A DNA stretch of 64,000 nt, from positions 1 to 64,000 of the forward strand of contig NZ_JALPRX010000001.1 in NCBI RefSeq assembly GCF_023223525.1, written 5' to 3'. The position numbers were made by a program, and so were the translations under genes. Under the pieces are notes generated by a model. The model had not been told where the DNA came from, searched no databases, and saw only the letters and a list, made by a program, of their open reading frames with translations. Positions 36,894 to 49,772 of the stretch are shown piece after piece. Each line of letters opens with the position of its first letter. Positions within the stretch are counted from its first letter, which is position 1. Source of the stretch: Roseomonas acroporae. Lineage in GTDB: Bacteria; Pseudomonadota; Alphaproteobacteria; Acetobacterales; Acetobacteraceae.

Positions 36894-38228
36894 ATGCAGG
36901 TGACCGAGGTCGCGTCCGAGGGGCTGAAGCGGGCCTACTCCGTCGTGGTTCCCGCCAGCGAGATCGCGGCGACGCGCGACCGTCGCCTGGCGGCGCTGGC
37001 CAAGGACCTTCGCCTGCCGGGCTTCCGCCCCGGCAAGGTGCCGGCGAGCGTGGTGCAGAAGCGCTACGGCCAGGCGGTGCTGGGCGAGGTGCTGGAGCAG
37101 TCGGTGAACGACGCCACCCGCCAGGTGGTGACCGACCGCGGCCTGCGCACGGCGCAGCAGCCCAAGATCGAGGTGGTGAACTTCGCCGACGGCGCGGACC
37201 TGGAGTTCAAGGTCGATCTCGAGGTGATGCCCGAGATCCCGATGCCGGACTTCTCCGCCGTCCGGCTCGAGCGCCTGAAGGCCGTCCCGGGCGACGAGGC
37301 GCTGAACAAGGCGCTGGAGACGCTGGCCGAGCGCAACCGCACCCTGGAGGACGTGGCGCCGGGCCGCTACGCCGAGCCGGGCGAGGTGGTGGTGGCCGAC
37401 TTCGTCGGCCGCATCGACGGCGAGGCCTTCGAGGGCGGCAGCGCCCAGGACGTGAACATCGAGGTCGGCGGCCCGGGCTTCATCCCCGGCTTCACCGACC
37501 AGATCGCCGGCATGTACATCGGCGACACCCGCACCATCACGGCGACCTTCCCCGAGGATTACGGCGCCAAGGAGCTGGCCGGCAAGACGGCCGAGTTCGA
37601 GCTGACGGTCAAGGCCATCAAGTACAAGGTGCTGCCGGCGATCGACGACGCGCTCGCCCAGAAGCTCGGCTTCGAGGACCTGGAGAAGATCAAGGACCTG
37701 CTGCGCGAGCAGATGCAGCGCGAGTACGACCAGCTCTCGCGCATGAAGGTCAAGCGCGCCCTGCTGGACCAGCTCGCCGACCAGGCCGGCTTCCCGGTCC
37801 CCGAGGGGCTGGTGCAGGCCGAGTTCGACCAGATCTGGCAGCGCGTCGAGGCGGACCGCAAGGCCGGCAACCTTGACGAGGACGACCAGGGCAAGGACGA
37901 GGAGACGCTGAAGGCCGAGTACCGCGGCATCGCCGAGCGGCGCATCCGCCTCGGCCTGCTGCTCTCCGAGATCGGCCGCACCAACAACATCCAGGTCGGC
38001 AGCGAGGAGATGGCCCGGGCGATGCGCCAGGAGGCCTCGCGCTACCCGGGCCAGGAGCAGGCGGTGCTGGACTTCTTCCGCAAGAACCCCCAGGCCGCCG
38101 ACGGCCTGCGGGCGCCGCTCTTCGAGGAGAAGGTGGTGGACTTCATGCTGGAGCTCGCCCAGGTGACCGACCGCGAGGTGACGCCGGAGGAACTGGCGGC
38201 GCCCCCGGCCGACGCCGCCAGGGCCTGA
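36894..38228 (+). CDS. tig: Trigger factor (ribosome-associated chaperone)
   Basis: 444 residues. The N-terminal ribosome-binding domain has the signature GFRPGKVP (residues about 43-50), the middle FKBP-type peptidyl-prolyl isomerase domain begins near residue 150 (EPGEVVVADFVGRIDGEAFEGG in part), and a helical C-terminal chaperone domain follows. It binds nascent chains at the exit tunnel. ATG 36894 gives the conserved start MQVTEVASEGLKR. The tig-clpP-clpX-lon order is a conserved proteostasis cluster. Confidence 0.97.
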   Translation: MQVTEVASEGLKRAYSVVVPASEIAATRDRRLAALAKDLRLPGFRPGKVPASVVQKRYGQAVLGEVLEQSVNDATRQVVTDRGLRTAQQPKIEVVNFADGADLEFKVDLEVMPEIPMPDFSAVRLERLKAVPGDEALNKALETLAERNRTLEDVAPGRYAEPGEVVVADFVGRIDGEAFEGGSAQDVNIEVGGPGFIPGFTDQIAGMYIGDTRTITATFPEDYGAKELAGKTAEFELTVKAIKYKVLPAIDDALAQKLGFEDLEKIKDLLREQMQREYDQLSRMKVKRALLDQLADQAGFPVPEGLVQAEFDQIWQRVEADRKAGNLDEDDQGKDEETLKAEYRGIAERRIRLGLLLSEIGRTNNIQVGSEEMARAMRQEASRYPGQEQAVLDFFRKNPQAADGLRAPLFEEKVVDFMLELAQVTDREVTPEELAAPPADAARA

Positions 38229-38609
38229 CGCCGGCTACCTTCCCGGCGCCCCGTCCGGGGGAGGCGCCGCCCTCCCCGGACCCGGTCCGTCCGGGCGGGG
38301 TGGCCCACCCGGATCTCCCAGGTCCGGGAGGGGCGCCGGCGCCGCGATGGCCCTGCCCGGCCAGGGAATCCCCTGGGAATCCGAGGGATGTTCCGTCCCC
38401 CGGCGGGTGCCGCGGCCCTCTGCCCGCCTCCCGCCGGCCGCCGAGAGAAACCCCTTTCCCGGTTGCGCTCGCTACCCCACATTAGGCGGCTCAGGCAGGT
38501 CGCGCCGATCCGGGCGGGACGGTGCCGGGGCCGATCCCGCATGGTCGGCCCGGTTGCCGCCGCGGTCCCCCTCCCGACGCGCGCCTGCCCCAGAAAAGGG
38601 GCCACACGC
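38229..38609. other. Spacer between tig and clpP with terminator-like hairpin
   Basis: 381 bases without a gene. A bulged hairpin of GTCCGGGG-AGG with CCTCCCCGGAC (38253-38281) starts 25 bases after the tig stop and probably ends that transcript. Further G/C repeats follow to 38340. A less GC-rich patch at 38470-38490 (GCTACCCCACATTAG) contains CCCCACATTA, which resembles a heat-shock -10 element, but no properly spaced -35 is visible. Confidence 0.45.
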
Positions 38610-39263
38610 ATGTTCCGGGACCGCGATCCGATCGAGATCCACAGCAACAACCTCGTCCCCATGGTGATCGAGCAGACCGCTCGGGGCGAGCGTTCCTTCG
38701 ACATCTATTCGCGCCTGCTCAAGGAGCGGATCATCTTCCTGACGGGGGCCGTATACGATCAGGTCTCCTCGCTCATCTGCGCCCAGCTGCTGTTCCTGGA
38801 GAGCGAGAATCCGAACAAGGACATCGCCTTCTACATCAACAGCCCGGGCGGCGTGGTCTCGGCCGGCCTCGCGATCTACGACACGATGCAGTACATCCGC
38901 GCCCCCGTGAGCACCGTCTGCATCGGCCAGGCGGCCTCGATGGGCTCGCTGCTGCTCTGCGCCGGGGCGAAGGGCAAGCGCTACGCCCTGCCGAACGCCC
39001 GGGTGATGGTGCACCAGCCCTCGGGCGGCGCCCAGGGCCAGGCCACCGACATCGAGATCCAGGCGCGCGAGATCCTGACGCTGCGCAAGCGGCTGAACCA
39101 GATCTACGTCAAGCACACCGGCCAGCCGCTGGAGGCGATCGAGCGCAAGCTGGAGCGCGACAGCTACATGGCCGCCGAGGAGGCCCGGGACTTCGGGCTG
39201 GTGGACCACGTGGTCGAGGAGCGGCCGGCCGCCCCCGGCGCCGCCGAGGCGCCGAAGGGGTGA
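38610..39263 (+). CDS. clpP: ATP-dependent Clp protease proteolytic subunit
   Basis: 217 residues, the tetradecameric serine peptidase working with ClpX or ClpA. The catalytic triad is Ser110 (GQAASMGS), His135 (VMVHQPSGG) and Asp184 ([12 protein letters not shown]). The N-terminal propeptide region is short ([20 protein letters not shown]). ATG 38610 fits the family length; longer open frames upstream have no similarity. Its ATPase partner clpX follows after 193 bases with its own promoter region. Confidence 0.97.
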   Translation: MFRDRDPIEIHSNNLVPMVIEQTARGERSFDIYSRLLKERIIFLTGAVYDQVSSLICAQLLFLESENPNKDIAFYINSPGGVVSAGLAIYDTMQYIRAPVSTVCIGQAASMGSLLLCAGAKGKRYALPNARVMVHQPSGGAQGQATDIEIQAREILTLRKRLNQIYVKHTGQPLEAIERKLERDSYMAAEEARDFGLVDHVVEERPAAPGAAEAPKG

Positions 39264-39366
39264 GGCGCGGGGCGGCGGAGCGGCGGCCGTGCCCGGCCCG
39301 GCGCCGCTCGCCGGCCTCGCCGCGAGCCTTCCTCGGGACCGGCTTTCCTCAACTATTCGTGAGGTT

Positions 39367-39399
39367 ACGCTTTCGCGTCGGCGAAAGCGTGGCTAGAAT
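39367..39399 (+). promoter_or_regulatory. Inverted repeat and -10-like element upstream of clpX
   Basis: ACGCTTTCGC (39367-39376) and its exact complement GCGAAAGCGT (39381-39390) flank a 4-base spacer. TAGAAT follows at 39394-39399 in good position for a -10 box, 58 bases before the clpX ATG. An operator overlapping the -35 region is the best reading; no T-run follows, so a terminator for clpP is less likely. Confidence 0.5.
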
Positions 39400-39456
39400 A
39401 CCCTTTGGCGCGCCAGCAGGCCCCCTCGCCGGGGCGACTGGGAGCGAGGAGTGCCC

Positions 39457-40713
39457 ATGAGCAAGTCCGGCGATTCCAAGAACACCCTCTACTGCTCGTT
39501 CTGCGGCAAGTCGCAGCACGAGGTGCGCAAGCTGATCGCCGGGCCGACGGTGTTCATCTGCGACGAGTGCGTCGAGCTCTGCATGGACATCATCCGCGAG
39601 GAGCACAAGACGCACCTCGTGAAGTCGCGCGACGGGGTGCCGACGCCGAAGGAGATCTGCAAGGTCCTCGACGACTACGTGATCGGCCAGGACCACGCCA
39701 AGAAGGTCCTCTCGGTCGCGGTGCACAACCACTACAAGCGCCTCGCCCACGGCGGCAAGAGCAACGACGTCGAGATCGCCAAGTCCAACATCATGCTCGT
39801 CGGCCCCACCGGCTCGGGCAAGACGCTGCTGGCGCAGACCCTCGCGCGCATCCTCGACGTGCCCTTCACCATGGCCGACGCGACGACGCTGACCGAGGCG
39901 GGCTATGTCGGCGAGGATGTCGAGAACATCATCCTCAAGCTGCTCCAGGCCGCCGACTACAACGTCGAGCGGGCGCAGCGCGGCATCGTCTACATCGACG
40001 AGATCGACAAGATCTCCCGCAAGTCCGACAACCCCTCGATCACCCGCGACGTCTCGGGCGAGGGCGTGCAGCAGGCCCTGCTGAAGATCATGGAGGGCAC
40101 CGTCGCCTCCGTGCCGCCGCAGGGCGGGCGCAAGCACCCGCAGCAGGAATTCCTGCAGGTGGACACCTCGAACATCCTCTTCATCTGCGGCGGCGCCTTC
40201 GCCGGGCTGGAGAAGATCATCTCCGGCCGCGGCAAGGGCTCGGGCATCGGCTACGGCGCCGAGGTCCGCGCCCCCGACGAGCGCCGCACGGGCGCGATCC
40301 TGCGCGAGGTGGAGCCCGAAGACCTGCTGAAGTTCGGCCTGATCCCCGAGTTCATCGGCCGCCTGCCGGTGGTGGCGACCCTGGAGGACCTGGACGAGAA
40401 GGCGCTGGTCGAGATCCTGACCAAGCCGAAGAACGCCCTGATCAAGCAGTACCAGCGCCTGTTCGAGATGGAGGGCACCAAGCTCTCCTTCACCGACGAC
40501 GCGCTGCGCTCCGTCGCCAACCGCGCCATCCAGCGCCGCACCGGCGCCCGCGGCCTGCGCTCGATCATGGAGTCGATCCTGCTCGGCACCATGTTCGAGC
40601 TGCCGGGCCTGGAGGAGGTCGACGAGGTCGTGGTCAACCGCGAGGTCGCGGAGGGCCGGGCCACGCCGCTGTTCATCTACGGTGAACGTGCCGCGGAGCA
40701 GAATTCCGCCTGA
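39457..40713 (+). CDS. clpX: Clp protease ATP-binding subunit ClpX
   Basis: 418 residues, an AAA+ unfoldase. The N-terminal zinc-binding domain has paired cysteines (CSFCGK and CDECVELC), Walker A is [12 protein letters not shown], Walker B is [10 protein letters not shown], sensor 2 contains [11 protein letters not shown], and the ClpP-contact loop region contains [10 protein letters not shown]. It unfolds tagged substrates and feeds ClpP. ATG 39457 is chosen because GAGGAG ends 5 bases before it; GTG 39451 overlaps that site. Confidence 0.98.
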   Translation: MSKSGDSKNTLYCSFCGKSQHEVRKLIAGPTVFICDECVELCMDIIREEHKTHLVKSRDGVPTPKEICKVLDDYVIGQDHAKKVLSVAVHNHYKRLAHGGKSNDVEIAKSNIMLVGPTGSGKTLLAQTLARILDVPFTMADATTLTEAGYVGEDVENIILKLLQAADYNVERAQRGIVYIDEIDKISRKSDNPSITRDVSGEGVQQALLKIMEGTVASVPPQGGRKHPQQEFLQVDTSNILFICGGAFAGLEKIISGRGKGSGIGYGAEVRAPDERRTGAILREVEPEDLLKFGLIPEFIGRLPVVATLEDLDEKALVEILTKPKNALIKQYQRLFEMEGTKLSFTDDALRSVANRAIQRRTGARGLRSIMESILLGTMFELPGLEEVDEVVVNREVAEGRATPLFIYGERAAEQNSA

Positions 40714-40768
40714 CCAGCCGCCCGCCCCGACCCCGATGGGGGGAGGGCGGGCCCCACTTCCACCGTGC

Positions 40769-40798
40769 CTTGTGTGACCCCCGGGGGTCCACCATCTA
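40769..40798 (+). promoter_or_regulatory. Heat-shock-like promoter upstream of lon
   Basis: CTTGTG (40769-40774) and CATCTA (40793-40798) are separated by 18 bases and resemble the sigma-32 pattern (CTTG in -35, C-rich CATnTA in -10). The spacer holds the 14-bp palindrome GACCCCCGGGGGTC (40776-40789). It lies 77 bases upstream of the lon start, consistent with heat induction of Lon known in other bacteria. Confidence 0.5.
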
Positions 40799-40874
40799 AG
40801 ACACGTGCCATGGTGCCGTGGCGCGTGCCGATCCCCGGGCGCGCTGGGTGCCGACTGTCCTTAGCGAGGTCCCA

Positions 40875-43289
<2,415 letters not shown>

Positions 43290-43418
43290 CCCTGCGCACG
43301 CGGCCCCGGAGTCGCTCCAGCCCGAGACGGTCGGGACGGAACGGCTCCGGCGGTTGATGCGACGCGTCTTCCGAACTGCCGGGCACTTCCGCCCGGCCTG
43401 AGAATGTCCCTGATCCGG

Positions 43419-43452
43419 AAAAGGGTCGGCACCATGGTGCCGACCCTTTTTT
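43419..43452 (+). terminator. Intrinsic terminator after lon
   Basis: A perfect 32-base palindrome (arms AAAAGGGTCGGCACCA and its complement, 43419-43450) ends in a run of six T. It is an almost ideal rho-independent terminator located 130 bases after the lon stop, and works in both directions in principle. The rest of the 369-bp lon-hupB gap (43290-43658) shows no gene and must hold the hupB promoter. Confidence 0.9.
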
Positions 43453-43658
43453 CCTGGCGAATCGCGGGGCCGATACCTGCCGACATGCCCTGCCATGCGC
43501 CGGCGTTGTTTCATTGCATCATGTGCCCGCCGAATTGCCACAGCGCCGGGGGCTCGATTGACGCTCCTGAATCGCGGCCCATACAGTTTCGCGACCAGCA
43601 GGAGCGTGGTTCCCCAACGCGCTCCGCCTCCCCCCAGCACGGTTAAAGGAAGCGGCGT

Positions 43659-43931
43659 GTGAACAAGCAGGATCTGATCGCCACGGTCGCCGAGGCGGGT
43701 ACCTTGCCGCGCGTCAAGGCGGCCGAGATCGTCGATGCAATCTTCGAGGCGATCGAGACGGCGCTGAAGGACCGGCAGGAGGTGCGTCTGGCTGGCTTCG
43801 GTACCTTCACCCGGTCGTCACGCAAGGCCGGCGTCGGACGCAATCCGCGTACCGGCGCGCAGATCGCGATTCCCGCCTCGAACTCGGTCCGCTTCAAGCC
43901 CGGCAAGAGCCTGCGCGACGCGGTGAACTGA
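43659..43931 (+). CDS. hupB: DNA-binding protein HU (beta-type)
   Basis: 90 residues, the histone-like nucleoid protein. It has the N-terminal helical dimer part (NKQDLIATVAEAGTLPRVKA) and the HU signature GFGTFTRSSRKAGVGRNPRTG, with the DNA-intercalating proline in NPRTG. The GTG start has AAAGGAAG 7 bases upstream. The position directly after lon is conserved in proteobacteria. It could alternatively be named hupA, since dimer type cannot be told from sequence. Confidence 0.95.
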   Translation: MNKQDLIATVAEAGTLPRVKAAEIVDAIFEAIETALKDRQEVRLAGFGTFTRSSRKAGVGRNPRTGAQIAIPASNSVRFKPGKSLRDAVN

Positions 43932-44150
43932 CGCCGATGCCCGGCGGTGGCGACCCGGCCTTGGCGACCCGGGCGGGATGACCTCGCGGGCGGGTCGGAG
44001 GCAGGCGCCGCCATCCTCGCGTTCCGGACGTGCATGCGCGACCGCTGCGGCGTTGCCTCTCGGCGCCACGGTTTTCCCGGGATGCGGATTCGTCCTAGCA
44101 TGCGTCCGGCGGAGCACGGCGCGGCGTTGCCGGACCGGGCCCGGCGGGAG

Positions 44151-44222
44151 GGGCACTTAGCTCAGCGGTAGAGCGCCTCGCTTACACCGAGGATGTCGGC
44201 GGTTCGATCCCGTCAGTGCCCA
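44151..44222 (+). tRNA. tRNA-Val (anticodon UAC)
   Basis: 72 bases. The acceptor stem GGGCACT pairs with AGTGCCC, the D arm is AGCTCAGCGGTAGAGC, the anticodon loop CTTACAC gives TAC, and the T arm is GGCGGTTCGATCCCGTC. CCA is not encoded. It is followed after 115 bases by tRNA-Asp; the pair sits between hupB and the nuo operon as in related genomes. Confidence 0.96.
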
Positions 44223-44337
44223 TTCGTCCTTCCGTCCGACGCCCGCGCGGCGACGGCGCGGAAGATCGGGACGAGCGGCGGAAACGGGCCGCTTGACACC
44301 ATCGCGGGCCGGCGATACATCCGGCGCCCTGTCGCAA

Positions 44338-44414
<77 letters not shown>

Positions 44415-44434
44415 TGCGACGCGGAAGAATGCGG

Positions 44435-44464
44435 AAACGGCGTCCCGGCCTCGGGGCGCCGTTT
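44435..44464 (+). terminator. Terminator after tRNA-Asp
   Basis: AAACGGCG-T-CCC (44435-44446) pairs with GGG-G-CGCCGTTT (44453-44464) around a GGCCTC loop, followed by CGCGTTTC. It begins 21 bases after the tRNA and probably ends the tRNA transcript. Confidence 0.7.
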
Positions 44465-44649
44465 CGCGTTTCGGCGGCAATCGCCGGTCCGGTTCGTCCG
44501 TGAGCGGGCGGCCGTCGCGATGCTTGCATCCGTTGCGCCGCAGTCTTGCGCTTCCCTCGAAGCACGGCATCGCCGCGTGGCGGCGTCGCGGGCGCGACCA
44601 GGCGACGGGCCCCGGCACCGCTTCCGCCCGCCCCTGTCAGGATAGGCCC

Positions 44650-44679
44650 TTGGCGCTTTGTGCGGCGCGGGAGTAGTGT
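44650..44679 (+). promoter_or_regulatory. Possible nuo operon promoter
   Basis: TTGGCG (44650-44655) and TAGTGT (44674-44679) are separated by 18 bases and lie 82 bases before the nuoA start. They resemble a housekeeping promoter weakly. The 346-bp gap between tRNA-Asp and nuoA (44415-44760) contains no convincing gene, so the operon promoter should be in it. Confidence 0.4.
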
Positions 44680-44760
44680 TCGGTCCGCGGCGCGCTGGGG
44701 AGACACCCCGGTGTGCCGTCGCGCGGCCGAGGGGGCTGCGCCAACACGGATGCGCATGCC

Positions 44761-45129
44761 ATGATCCAGCCGCTGCTCGCGGACTACTTCCCGATCCTGG
44801 TCTTCCTGGCGATCGCCGTGGTGATCGCCTGCGCCATGGTCGGCGGCAGCATGCTCGCCGCCAGGCAGAAGCCCTACGCGGAGAAGCTCTCCACCTACGA
44901 ATGCGGCTTCGAGCCCTTCGACGACACGCGCCGTCGTTTCGACGTCCGCTTCTATCTGGTGGCGATTCTTTTCATTATCTTCGATCTGGAAGTTGCCTAT
45001 CTGTTCCCGTGGGCGGTCAGCCTCTCCGGGATCGGGTGGTTCGGCTTCCTGTCGATGTTCGCCTTCCTCGGCGTGCTGACGGTTGGCTTCGTCTACGAGT
45101 GGCGCAAGGGCGCGCTGGACTGGGAGTGA
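44761..45129 (+). CDS. nuoA: NADH-quinone oxidoreductase subunit A
   Basis: 122 residues, three membrane helices, first gene of the complex I operon. The conserved loop [20 protein letters not shown], then [23 protein letters not shown], identifies ND3/NuoA; the loop touches the quinone site. ATG 44761 gives the family N terminus ([15 protein letters not shown]). It is followed after 94 bases by nuoB. Confidence 0.97.
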   Translation: MIQPLLADYFPILVFLAIAVVIACAMVGGSMLAARQKPYAEKLSTYECGFEPFDDTRRRFDVRFYLVAILFIIFDLEVAYLFPWAVSLSGIGWFGFLSMFAFLGVLTVGFVYEWRKGALDWE

Positions 45130-45223
45130 GCCGCGTCGAACGCCGCCCCGGCACGATCCGGGGGCGGTGCGGCGACGGGGCTATCTGGACGTCGTGCCTG
45201 AGCGCACGCGGAGGTATGAGCCG

Positions 45224-45781
45224 ATGAGCGGGACGACCGATGTCATCGCCTGGAACCGCGAGAACCTGCCGCCGGGGCCGGCGCAGGACGCGGTGATCAA
45301 GGGGATCACCGGCGAGATCGAGGACAAGGGCTTCGTGATCGCCAACCTGGACAAGGTGGTGAACTGGGCCCGCACCGGCAGCCTGTGGCCGATGACCTTC
45401 GGCCTGGCCTGCTGCGCCGTGCCGATGATCCACGCCTACATGGCGCGCTACGACCTCGACCGCATGGGCATCATCCCGCGCGGCTCGCCGCGCCAGTCGG
45501 ACGTGATGATCGTGGCCGGCACGCTGACCAACAAGATGGCGCCCGCCCTGCGCAAGGTCTACGACCAGATGTCGGAGCCGCGCTGGGTCATCTCCATGGG
45601 CTCCTGCGCCAATGGCGGCGGCTACTACCACTACTCCTACAGCGTGGTGCGCGGCTGCGACCGCATCGTGCCGGTGGACGTGTACGTGCCGGGCTGCCCG
45701 CCGAGCGCCGAGGCGCTGGTCTACGGGATCATGCAGTTGCAGAAGAAGATCCGCCGCACGGGGACGATCCTCCGTGGCTGA
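45224..45781 (+). CDS. nuoB: NADH-quinone oxidoreductase subunit B
   Basis: 185 residues, peripheral-arm subunit binding the terminal [4Fe-4S] cluster N2. Cysteine motifs are [20 protein letters not shown] and [16 protein letters not shown] lies 8 bases upstream of ATG 45224. The last 8 bases overlap the nuoC start. Confidence 0.98.
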   Translation: MSGTTDVIAWNRENLPPGPAQDAVIKGITGEIEDKGFVIANLDKVVNWARTGSLWPMTFGLACCAVPMIHAYMARYDLDRMGIIPRGSPRQSDVMIVAGTLTNKMAPALRKVYDQMSEPRWVISMGSCANGGGYYHYSYSVVRGCDRIVPVDVYVPGCPPSAEALVYGIMQLQKKIRRTGTILRG

Positions 45782-46463
45782 GCCGAGCACCGAATCCCTT
45801 CCCGTCGCGGCGCAGGCGGCGGCGCCCTTGGCCGCCATCGTGCCGACCGACCTCAAGGCGCTCGGCGAGTCGATCGCGGCCGCCGTGCCGGGCGGCATCG
45901 TCGTGTCGCACGAGGTGGCGCTGGGCGAGCTGACCGTCACCGTCCGCCGCGAGGGGCTGATCGAGGCGATGACCGTGCTGCGCGACTCGCCGGCCTTCGC
46001 CTGCGAGCAGTGCATGGACATCTGCGGCGTGGACTGGCCGGACCGCGCCGAGCGCTTCGAGGTCGTCTACAATCTCCTCAGCCTGACCCACAACCACCGC
46101 ATCCGCGTGGTGACGAGCACCGACGAGTCGACGCCGGTGCCGAGCGTGCACGGCATCTGGCCCGCCGCGAGCTGGTACGAGCGCGAGACCTGGGACATGT
46201 ACGGCGTGGTCTTCTCCGGCCAGCCGGATCTGCGCCGCATCCTCACCGACTACGGCTTCGAGGGGCACCCGCTGCGTAAGGACTTCCCGCTCACCGGCTA
46301 TGTCGAGGTGCGCTACGACGAGGAGCGCAAGCAGGTCGTGTACGAGCCGGTGCAGCTGACGCAGGACTTCCGCAGCTTCGACTTCCTCTCGCCCTGGGAG
46401 GCGATGACCACCCTGCCCGGCGACGAGAAGGCGCACCGCACGCAGCCGGAGCCCCAGAAATGA
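45774..46463 (+). CDS. nuoC: NADH-quinone oxidoreductase subunit C
   Basis: 229 residues, 30-kDa subunit of the peripheral arm. The family signature [20 protein letters not shown] is followed by [20 protein letters not shown]. The N-terminal 25 residues are Ala/Pro-rich and not conserved. The GTG at 45774 overlaps the nuoB end by 8 bases and is the only reasonable start. It is a separate gene from nuoD, unlike in E. coli. Confidence 0.95.
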   Translation: MAEPSTESLPVAAQAAAPLAAIVPTDLKALGESIAAAVPGGIVVSHEVALGELTVTVRREGLIEAMTVLRDSPAFACEQCMDICGVDWPDRAERFEVVYNLLSLTHNHRIRVVTSTDESTPVPSVHGIWPAASWYERETWDMYGVVFSGQPDLRRILTDYGFEGHPLRKDFPLTGYVEVRYDEERKQVVYEPVQLTQDFRSFDFLSPWEAMTTLPGDEKAHRTQPEPQK

Positions 46464-47743
46464 GCGGCAGCGCAGTTCCCGAGGTGAAGGTCGGCCACGA
46501 GCTGATCGCCGACGACGCCGCCACCGCCGCGACCGAATTCGTCGAGGCGCTGGAGGCGCCGGCGACGCGCATGGTCGAGGTGGACAGCCACACCATCAAT
46601 TTCGGCCCCCAGCACCCGGCCGCGCACGGCGTGCTGCGGCTGATCCTGGAGATGAAGGGCGAGGCGGTCGAGCGCGCCGACCCGCATATCGGCCTGCTGC
46701 ACCGCGGCACCGAGAAGCTGATCGAGTACAAGACCTACCTGCAGGCGCTGCCCTACTTCGACCGGCTCGACTACGTCTCGCCGATGTGCATGGAGCACAG
46801 CTTCGCGCTGGCGACCGAGCGGCTGCTCGGCATCCAGGTACCGGAGCGGGCGATGTACATCCGCGTGCTGTTCGCCGAGATCACGCGGATCCTGAACCAC
46901 CTGCTGAACGTCACCACCTACGTGCTCGACCTCGGCGCGACCACGCCGCCGCTCTGGGGCTTCGAGCAGCGCGAGCACCTGCTCGAATTCTACGAGGCGG
47001 TGAGCGGCTCGCACTACCACGCCAACTACTTCCGCCCGGGCGGCGTGGCGAAGGACCTGCCGGCGGGGCTGGAGCAGCGCATCGCCACCTGGCGGAAGAG
47101 CTTCCCGCTCTTCCTCGCCGACCTGAAGCGTCTCGTGGACGGCAACCGCATCTTCAAGCAGCGCACGGTCGATATCGCGATCATGAGCGCCGAGCAGTGC
47201 TTCGCCTGGGGCTTCTCCGGGCCGAACCTGCGTGCCTCCGGCTGCGCCTGGGACCTGCGCAAGTCGCAGCCCTACGACGTGTACGACCGCATGGATTTCG
47301 ACGTGCCGGTCGGCCGCCACGGCGACTGCTACGACCGCTACCTGGTGCGCGTGCTGGAGATGGAGCAGAGCCTGCGCATCATCGACCAGTGCCTGGAGCA
47401 GATGAAGCCGGGCCCGATCAAGCTGCAGGACAACAAGATCACGCCCCCGAAGCGCGCCGAGATGAAGCGCTCGATGGAGGCGCTGATCCACCACTTCAAG
47501 CTCTACACCGAGGGCTACCACGTGCCCGCCGGCGCCACCTACACGGTGACCGAGGCGCCGAAGGGCGAGTTCGGCGTCTACCTCGTCGCCGACGGCACCA
47601 ACCGCCCGTACCGCTGCAAGATCCGCGCGCCGGGCTACGCGCACCTCCAGGCCATGGAGGTGCTGACCAAGGGGCACATGCTGGCCGACGCGGTCTCGGT
47701 GATCGGCAGCCTCGACATCGTGTTCGGAGAGATCGACCGGTGA
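46460..47743 (+). CDS. nuoD: NADH-quinone oxidoreductase subunit D
   Basis: 427 residues, 49-kDa subunit forming the quinone pocket with NuoB. Signature segments are [17 protein letters not shown], with the quinone-site His, and [34 protein letters not shown] and [14 protein letters not shown]. An N-terminal extension of about 45 acidic residues precedes the conserved core. The start overlaps the nuoC stop by 4 bases. Confidence 0.98.
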   Translation: MSGSAVPEVKVGHELIADDAATAATEFVEALEAPATRMVEVDSHTINFGPQHPAAHGVLRLILEMKGEAVERADPHIGLLHRGTEKLIEYKTYLQALPYFDRLDYVSPMCMEHSFALATERLLGIQVPERAMYIRVLFAEITRILNHLLNVTTYVLDLGATTPPLWGFEQREHLLEFYEAVSGSHYHANYFRPGGVAKDLPAGLEQRIATWRKSFPLFLADLKRLVDGNRIFKQRTVDIAIMSAEQCFAWGFSGPNLRASGCAWDLRKSQPYDVYDRMDFDVPVGRHGDCYDRYLVRVLEMEQSLRIIDQCLEQMKPGPIKLQDNKITPPKRAEMKRSMEALIHHFKLYTEGYHVPAGATYTVTEAPKGEFGVYLVADGTNRPYRCKIRAPGYAHLQAMEVLTKGHMLADAVSVIGSLDIVFGEIDR

Positions 47744-48447
47744 GCAACGGCGAAACCGCCGCGCACGGCGAGCATGGCGCCCCAGGCGACGCCCATGGCG
47801 CGCATGCCGAGCCCGCGAGCTTCAGCTTCGACGAGGCCAGCGAGGCGCAGATCGCGACGATCCTGAAGCGCTACCCGGCCGGCAAGCAGGCCAGCGCCGT
47901 GATCCCGCTGCTCTACGTCGTGCAGAAGCAGATGGGCCGGCAGACGGGCAGCACCTGGGTGCCGCGCGTGGGCATGGACGCGGTGGCCGAGCGCCTCGGC
48001 ATGGCGCCGATCCGCGTCTACGAGGTCGCGACCTTCTACTTCATGTTCAACACGAAGCCGGTCGGTCGCTACCACCTGCAGGTCTGCGGCACGACGCCCT
48101 GCTGGCTGCGCGGCTCGGACGAGGTGCTGCGCGCCTGCAAGGATGCCGGCAAGCTGAAGGGCTACGGCGACACCAGCGAGGACGAGCTGTTCACCCTGTC
48201 CGAGGTGGAATGCATGGGCGCCTGCGTGAACGCGCCGATGATCGCCGTGGACGACGACTACTACGAGGATCTCGACTACGACCGCACGGTGCGGCTGATC
48301 GAATCGCTGCGCCGCGGCGTGCGGCCGCCGCCGGGCTCGACCACCGGGCGCCAGACCAGCGCGCCGGAGGGCGGGCCGCTGGTGCTGACCGAGATCCCGC
48401 ATTACGACGTGGCGGCCGCCCCGGCCGCCGGCAAGGCGGAGGAGTAG
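47740..48447 (+). CDS. nuoE: NADH-quinone oxidoreductase subunit E
   Basis: 235 residues, 24-kDa subunit with the [2Fe-2S] cluster N1a ([11 protein letters not shown] and [10 protein letters not shown]). The N-terminal 25 residues contain four His and several Gly ([18 protein letters not shown]), an extension not required by the fold. The C-terminal 50 residues are also extended. The GTG start overlaps the nuoD stop by 4 bases. Confidence 0.95.
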   Translation: MSNGETAAHGEHGAPGDAHGAHAEPASFSFDEASEAQIATILKRYPAGKQASAVIPLLYVVQKQMGRQTGSTWVPRVGMDAVAERLGMAPIRVYEVATFYFMFNTKPVGRYHLQVCGTTPCWLRGSDEVLRACKDAGKLKGYGDTSEDELFTLSEVECMGACVNAPMIAVDDDYYEDLDYDRTVRLIESLRRGVRPPPGSTTGRQTSAPEGGPLVLTEIPHYDVAAAPAAGKAEE

Positions 48448-48451
48448 GCCC

Positions 48452-49765
<1,314 letters not shown>

Positions 49766-49772
49766 GCACGAC

